Part shown: in pieces, positions 5,401-7,679 of the stretch | How the letters are laid out: each line of letters starts with the position of its first letter | How positions within the stretch are numbered: position 1 is the first letter of the stretch | NCBI GenBank assembly: GCA_019240175.1 | Contig: JAFAYS010000456.1 | Coordinates: 1-7,679 of the forward strand | DNA length: 7,679 bases | Reading direction: 5' to 3' | DNA from: Chloroflexota bacterium | GTDB lineage: Bacteria; Chloroflexota; Chloroflexia; Chloroflexales; Kallotenuaceae | Program-made: the position numbers and the translations under genes | Notes under the pieces: model-generated | Database searches by the model: none | The model's input: only the letters and a program-made list of their open reading frames with translations | Told to the model about the DNA's origin: nothing

Positions 5401-7679
5401 CGCGCTGCCCGATCCCGATCTGCAACCGGCAGCCGAGGCCACGTATGTCGTGCCGCACACGCCGCTGGAGCAGACGATCGCCGAGGTGTGGCGACAGGTG
5501 CTGCAGCTCGATCGCGTAGGCACCGGCGACAACTTCTTCGATCTGGGCGGCCACTCGCTGCGGCTGATCCAGGTGCAGAGCCAGCTTCAGAATCGGCTAC
5601 AGCGCGAGATTCCGCTGCTGGACCTGTTTCGCTACCCGACGATTCGCGCGCTGGCCGATCATCTCGGCGCGGCTCAAACAACAGCGGACGCAGCGCCAGC
5701 GATCGAGAGCAAACCACCCACGACGCGGCCCGTCACCCACGCCACCGACATCGCGATCATCGCCGTGGCTGGGCGCTTTCCAGGCGCTCCCAACGTCGAG
5801 CAGCTGTGGCTCAATCTGCGTGATGGCGTCGAGTCCGTCACGTTTTTCTCCGACGACGAACTGCGCGCCACAGCGATCGATCCGGCGCTGCTCAGCAATC
5901 CCGCGTATGTCAAAGCGCGGGCGGCCTTGCCCGAGATCGAGCAGTTCGACGCGGCATTTTTCGGCTACAGCCCGCGCGAGGCTGAGGTCATGGACCCGCA
6001 GCAGCGCTTCTTTTTGGAGTGTGCCTGGGAAGCCCTGGAGCGCGCAGGCTACCCCGCAGGCGACGCGCCGTCCTCAGTCGGTGTGTTTGCGGGCGTCGGC
6101 ACCAGCGGCTACCAGCTCAATCTTTTCACGCGCCCCGATGTGCTCGCCACCGTCGGCACGATGCAGGCCAGCCTGGGCAGCGAAAAAGACCACATCACGA
6201 CTCGCGTCGGCTACAAACTGAATCTGCGCGGCCCGTGCGTCACCGTGCAGAGCGCCTGCTCGACCTCGCTGGTGGCGGTACATCTGGCCTGTCAAAGCTT
6301 GCGCCAGGGCGAGTGCAAGATGGCGCTGGCGGGCGGCGCGTCGATCGTGGTGCCACAGGTAACCGGCACGCTCTACCAGGAGGGCGGCATCATCTCGCCC
6401 GACGGCCATTGCCGCGCCTTCGACGCGGACGCGCAGGGCACAGTCAGCGGCAGCGGCGTCGGCGTGGTGGTGCTCAAGCGGCTTGAGGATGCGCTCGCCG
6501 ACGGCGATTCGATCCTGGCGGTGGTCAAAGGCAGCGCGATCAACAACGACGGCGCGAACAAAGTCGGCTACACCGCGCCCAGCATCGACGGCCAGGCCGA
6601 GGTGATCGCAGCGGCGCTTGAGATGGCCGGCGTCGCGCCCGAGACGATCGGCTATATCGAGGCGCACGGCACCGGCACGCGACTCGGCGATCCGATCGAG
6701 GTCGCGGCGCTCAAACAGGTATTTGGCGCGGTGGGCGCAGAGCAGCGCTGCGCATTGGGCTCGATCAAAACCAATATCGGCCACCTCGACACAGCTGCCG
6801 GCGTGACTGGCCTGATCAAAGCCGTGCTCGCGCTGCATCACCGCCAGATCCCGCCGAGCCTGCATTTTAGCGCCGCCAATCCCGCGCTTAGCCTTGACAA
6901 CTCACCGTTTTATGTCAACACTTCACTCAGCGAATGGCAAGCGAATGCAACACCACGCCGCGCCGGAGTGAGCTCATTTGGCATCGGCGGGACCAACGCG
7001 CATGTTGTGCTGGAAGAAGCGCCGCCGCTTGAGACGACCTCACCAGGCCGCGCGGCCCAGCTGCTGGTGCTCTCCGCTAAAACCGAATCCGCGCTCGAAA
7101 CCGCGACCGACAACCTGATCGACCAGCTAGAGCGCGAGCCAACTCTTGATCTGGCGGACGTGGCCTACACGTTGCAGATCGGACGCGCACCGTTTGCCCT
7201 GCGACGAGCGCTGGTCTGCCGCGATCGCGACGATGCGCTGGCCGCGCTCAAAGCTCGCGACCCACAGCGGCTGCTCGATCACACGCCTGCCGACGAGCGA
7301 CCACCAGTCGTGTTTATGTTTCCCGGTCAGGGCGCACAATATATCAACATGGGCCGCGATCTGTACGCCGCAGAGCCGGAGTTCCGCCGCTGGATCGACC
7401 GCTGCGCCGAGCTGTTGCAACCACAGCTGGATCTGCACACGATCCTGTATCCCGGCGATCACGGCTCGGATGCAACAACGCTCGGCGCGATATCGCTGTC
7501 ACATCCGGCGCTGTTCGCGGTCGAGTACGCGCTGGCGCAGCTGTGGATCAGCTGGGGCGTCAAGCCAGCCGCGCTGATCGGCCACAGCGTCGGTGAGTAT
7601 GTGGCAGCCACACTGGCGGGCGTTTTTTCGCTAGAAGACGCGCTGGCGCTGATCGTGACGCGCAGCCGTCTGCTGCAAC
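2306..7679 (+). CDS. Hybrid NRPS-PKS megasynthase (C-A-PCP-KS-AT...), 3' end outside window
   Basis: The frame is open from ATG 2306 to the window end, 1,791 full codons with no stop and no frameshift that I can find. Domains in order by residue: acidic N-terminal region (1-44), C (46-478, HHIIFDG), A (517-1034), PCP (1052-1121, Ser1084), a short Ala/Pro/Thr-rich linker, KS (1148-1572, Cys1318/His1454/His1493), a KS-AT linker, and the first part of AT (from 1668, Ser1761). The protein accepts the peptide chain from gene 1, adds one amino acid and passes the peptidyl thioester to its own KS for one polyketide extension. The cis AT marks a standard type I PKS module; a reductive loop and ACP should follow. 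The start is set by AAAGGA at 2291-2296. Oddities are the repeat insert at 5211-5293, a non-standard A-domain code and an expanded C-domain loop. The family is certain; the natural product is unknown. Confidence 0.97.
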   Translation, partial: MSLDDLGDSAGYSDEQLELLAYLMAEEGLDSAPRRTILPRERHDDPPLSFAQERLWFIDRYEPGNLAYTVPLTVRLTGSLDRAALQRALDSVVQRHEALRTTFPMVGDQPVQRIAPSLSIPLPMTELEHLPPAEREAEALRQVEDAVRQPFDLVNGPLIKARLFRIGEREHIFFLNIHHIIFDGWSMGLFIDEVTTLYAAYVTGADMALPELPIHYADFTLWQREWLQGDVLRQQLDYWLEQLSGPLPVLDLPTDRPRPQVQTSRGAAEPLVLAPALVAALTQLSQDEDATLFMTLLAAFNVLLGRYSAQDDIIVGSPIANRDMVELENMMGFFVNTLLLRTDLSGNPTFRELLRRVQRTTLSAYGHQNVPFEQLVEALRPTRDLSHTPLFQVMFILQNAPMPAYNLPNLTLTPVQFEVGTAKFDLLLGLSQPIAGIDDPAIVDGGLIGSLEYNSDLFDSATIGRMLAHYETLLEQIVADPDRQLAELSLLPAAERALLLESWAAPVDLPPDSLCAHHLFERSAERNPEAVAIVDGNRELSYGELNRRANQLAHQLTALGVGPETRVGLLVERSQEMLVGLLGVLKAGAAYVPLDPAYPQERIALMLRDAEIGVLLTQEHLAERVPQAAMQIVRLDADWRRIAQIPSHNPDSAISATNLAYVMYTSGSTGTPKGVMIPHQSLVNYVQSAQAAYGINADDRILQFASLSFDTSAEEIYLALASGATLLLRNQDMLAIPLFLQTCAAWQITALSLPTAYWHELVALAETQDLALPPSLRLMIIGGERALPERLAQWRRWTNDRVRLLNTYGPTETTIVATAWDALHDPKDPATLREVPIGRALGNVQTYVLGANLQPQPIGVPGELYIGGASLARGYHQRPDLTAERFIPNPFSDQIGSRLYATGDRARYLADGSLEFLGRTDEQIKIRGFRVEPGEIAAALRQHPYVRDAIVVAQRVGPGEQRLVAYVTENQEPRTQNQGASELGSRTPKGHPVLGSELRAFLRAQLPAHMIPAAFVVLDALPLTPSGKIDRRALPDPDLQPAAEATYVVPHTPLEQTIAEVWRQVLQLDRVGTGDNFFDLGGHSLRLIQVQSQLQNRLQREIPLLDLFRYPTIRALADHLGAAQTTADAAPAIESKPPTTRPVTHATDIAIIAVAGRFPGAPNVEQLWLNLRDGVESVTFFSDDELRATAIDPALLSNPAYVKARAALPEIEQFDAAFFGYSPREAEVMDPQQRFFLECAWEALERAGYPAGDAPSSVGVFAGVGTSGYQLNLFTRPDVLATVGTMQASLGSEKDHITTRVGYKLNLRGPCVTVQSACSTSLVAVHLACQSLRQGECKMALAGGASIVVPQVTGTLYQEGGIISPDGHCRAFDADAQGTVSGSGVGVVVLKRLEDALADGDSILAVVKGSAINNDGANKVGYTAPSIDGQAEVIAAALEMAGVAPETIGYIEAHGTGTRLGDPIEVAALKQVFGAVGAEQRCALGSIKTNIGHLDTAAGVTGLIKAVLALHHRQIPPSLHFSAANPALSLDNSPFYVNTSLSEWQANATPRRAGVSSFGIGGTNAHVVLEEAPPLETTSPGRAAQLLVLSAKTESALETATDNLIDQLEREPTLDLADVAYTLQIGRAPFALRRALVCRDRDDALAALKARDPQRLLDHTPADERPPVVFMFPGQGAQYINMGRDLYAAEPEFRRWIDRCAELLQPQLDLHTILYPGDHGSDATTLGAISLSHPALFAVEYALAQLWISWGVKPAALIGHSVGEYVAATLAGVFSLEDALALIVTRSRLLQ
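2441..3739 (+). other. Condensation domain, probably LCL type
   Basis: This domain forms the peptide bond between the upstream (Ser-ending) chain and the amino acid on PCP 2. Core motifs seen: C1 LSFAQERLWFI (48-58), C2 RHEALRTTF (95-103), C3 HHIIFDGWS (178-186) with the catalytic second His at 179, C4 IHYADFTLW (214-222), C5 IVGSPIANR (314-322), C6 HQNVPFEQLVEAL (367-379) and C7 RDLSHTPLFQVMF (373-395 region). The C1-C2 pattern and the lack of an epimerase in the upstream module fit an LCL domain, but a phylogeny would be needed to be sure. The segment at residues about 430-445 is longer than usual and longer than in the C domain of gene 1. Confidence 0.93.
3854..5407 (+). other. Adenylation domain with unusual pocket code (DTESIGTIVK)
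   Basis: Core motifs: A1 LSYGEL (540-545), A2 LKAGAAYVPLDPAYP (585-599), A3 YTSGSTGTPKG (664-674), A4 FDTSAEEI (709-716), A5 NTYGPTE (806-812), A6 GELYIGGASLARGY (862-875), A7 YATGDRARY (900-908), A8 GRTDEQIKIRGFRVEPGEI (918-936), A9 LPAHMIPAAF (1006-1015) and A10 SGKIDRR with Lys1028. The pocket residues by GrsA alignment are Asp710, Thr711, Glu714, Ser752, Ile780, Gly782, Thr807, Ile815, Val816 and Lys1028. Asp710 fits an alpha-amino acid. Among codes I remember, the lysine code of bacitracin synthetase (DAESIGSVCK) is nearest, and Glu714 could pair with a basic side chain. However, A4 with SAEEI and the L-S-L-P-T-A-Y-W-H-E-L stretch mark a subgroup whose substrate I cannot name. A7 has Ala instead of the usual Lys or Arg. 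Substrate confidence is low. Confidence 0.9.
5211..5293 (+). repeat. Second AGAACCN heptamer repeat insert, same A-domain position
   Basis: The left part 5211-5238 is four tandem 7-mers of the form AGAACCN. The block 5218-5230 is a perfect 13-base reverse complement of 5281-5293. Between them lie a near-copy with its own small palindrome (AGAAC-TAG-GTTCT, 5248-5260) and a tight hairpin GCCC-AAA-GGGC (5266-5276). The whole stretch stays in frame and adds roughly 25-30 residues, beginning E-N-Q-E-P-R-T, between core motifs A8 and A9. This is the same place as the insert of gene 1, directly after the conserved R-L-V-A-Y-V. The right side is shorter than in gene 1, so this copy looks like a decayed or rearranged relative. 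Confidence 0.92.
5459..5668 (+). other. Peptidyl carrier protein domain feeding the ketosynthase
   Basis: D-N-F-F-D-L-G-G-H-S-L (residues 1075-1085) carries the phosphopantetheine site Ser1084 (codon 5555-5557). The closing helix L-D-L-F-R-Y-P-T-I-R-A-L-A-D-H-L is of the type common in carriers placed before KS or at module ends, and differs from the PCP of gene 1. A linker rich in Ala, Thr and Pro (5669-5746) joins it to the KS, so peptide-to-polyketide transfer is within one chain. Confidence 0.95.
5747..7021 (+). other. Ketosynthase domain (hybrid NRPS-to-PKS type)
   Basis: The KS accepts the peptidyl chain from PCP 2 and condenses it with an extender unit. The catalytic triad is complete: Cys1318 in VQSACSTSL (codon 6257-6259), His1454 in EAHGTGTRLGDP and His1493 in KTNIGHLDTAAG. 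Other family marks are IAIIAVAGRFPG at the start, FDAAFFGYSPREAEVMDPQQR and GGTNAHVVLEEAP at the end. The Cys context SACSTSLVAVHLACQSL, rather than the common DTACSSSL, is what I recall from KS domains that follow an NRPS carrier. The intact Cys indicates an elongating KS, not a KSQ loading domain. The linker to the AT (7022-7306) is of normal length and contains a typical L-V-L-S-A-K-T start. Confidence 0.96.
7307..7679 (+). other. Acyltransferase domain, N-terminal part (probably malonyl-CoA)
   Basis: The AT loads the extender unit on the downstream ACP. Visible are the N-terminal motif VVFMFPGQGAQYINMGRDLY (residues 1668-1687) and the nucleophile motif GHSVGEY with Ser1761 (codon 7586-7588), then V-T-R-S-R-L-L-Q at the window edge. 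A small aliphatic residue after the Ser (GHSVG) is more usual for malonyl-CoA; methylmalonyl ATs tend to have GHSQG. The decisive HAFH/YASH region lies beyond the window, so the substrate call is tentative. Confidence 0.93.

Overview
The window lies inside one assembly-line biosynthesis operon on the + strand. It holds two reading frames of a hybrid non-ribosomal peptide synthetase / type I polyketide synthase (NRPS-PKS), and both are cut by the window edges. No tRNA, rRNA, CRISPR array, insertion sequence, promoter or terminator was found, and no gene is supported on the minus strand.

Layout: (1) 2-2251 is the 3' part of an NRPS gene: end of a condensation (C) domain, an adenylation (A) domain with a serine-type pocket, a peptidyl carrier protein (PCP) and a basic C-terminal tail. 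(2) 2252-2305 is a 54-base gap with a ribosome binding site. (3) 2306-7679 is a second gene, open to the window end after 1,791 codons: acidic N-terminal helix, C, A (unusual pocket), PCP, ketosynthase (KS) and the start of an acyltransferase (AT). In the expected collinear logic, a chain ending in serine passes from the first protein to the second. There it receives one more amino acid and is then taken by the KS for extension, probably with malonyl-CoA. Later domains (AT end, any KR/DH, ACP, release) lie outside the window.

The most unusual feature is a pair of inserts built from AGAACCN heptamers and their reverse complements. One sits in each A domain at the same place, between core motifs A8 and A9. 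Both stay in frame and are translated. Two other points stand out. The two genes share a reading frame and are separated by a single TGA. The tail of protein 1 is strongly basic while the head of protein 2 is strongly acidic, as expected for a docking pair.

Organism: GC-rich bacterium (low to mid 60s percent by eye), with Ile mostly ATC and a striking excess of CGATCG (31 sites counted by eye). I lean towards Chloroflexota because I recall similar Glu-Asn-Pro-Arg-Thr-rich inserts in that phylum, but this is a weak inference. GCGATCGC also occurs four times and would fit a cyanobacterium. The operon itself does not settle the taxonomy.
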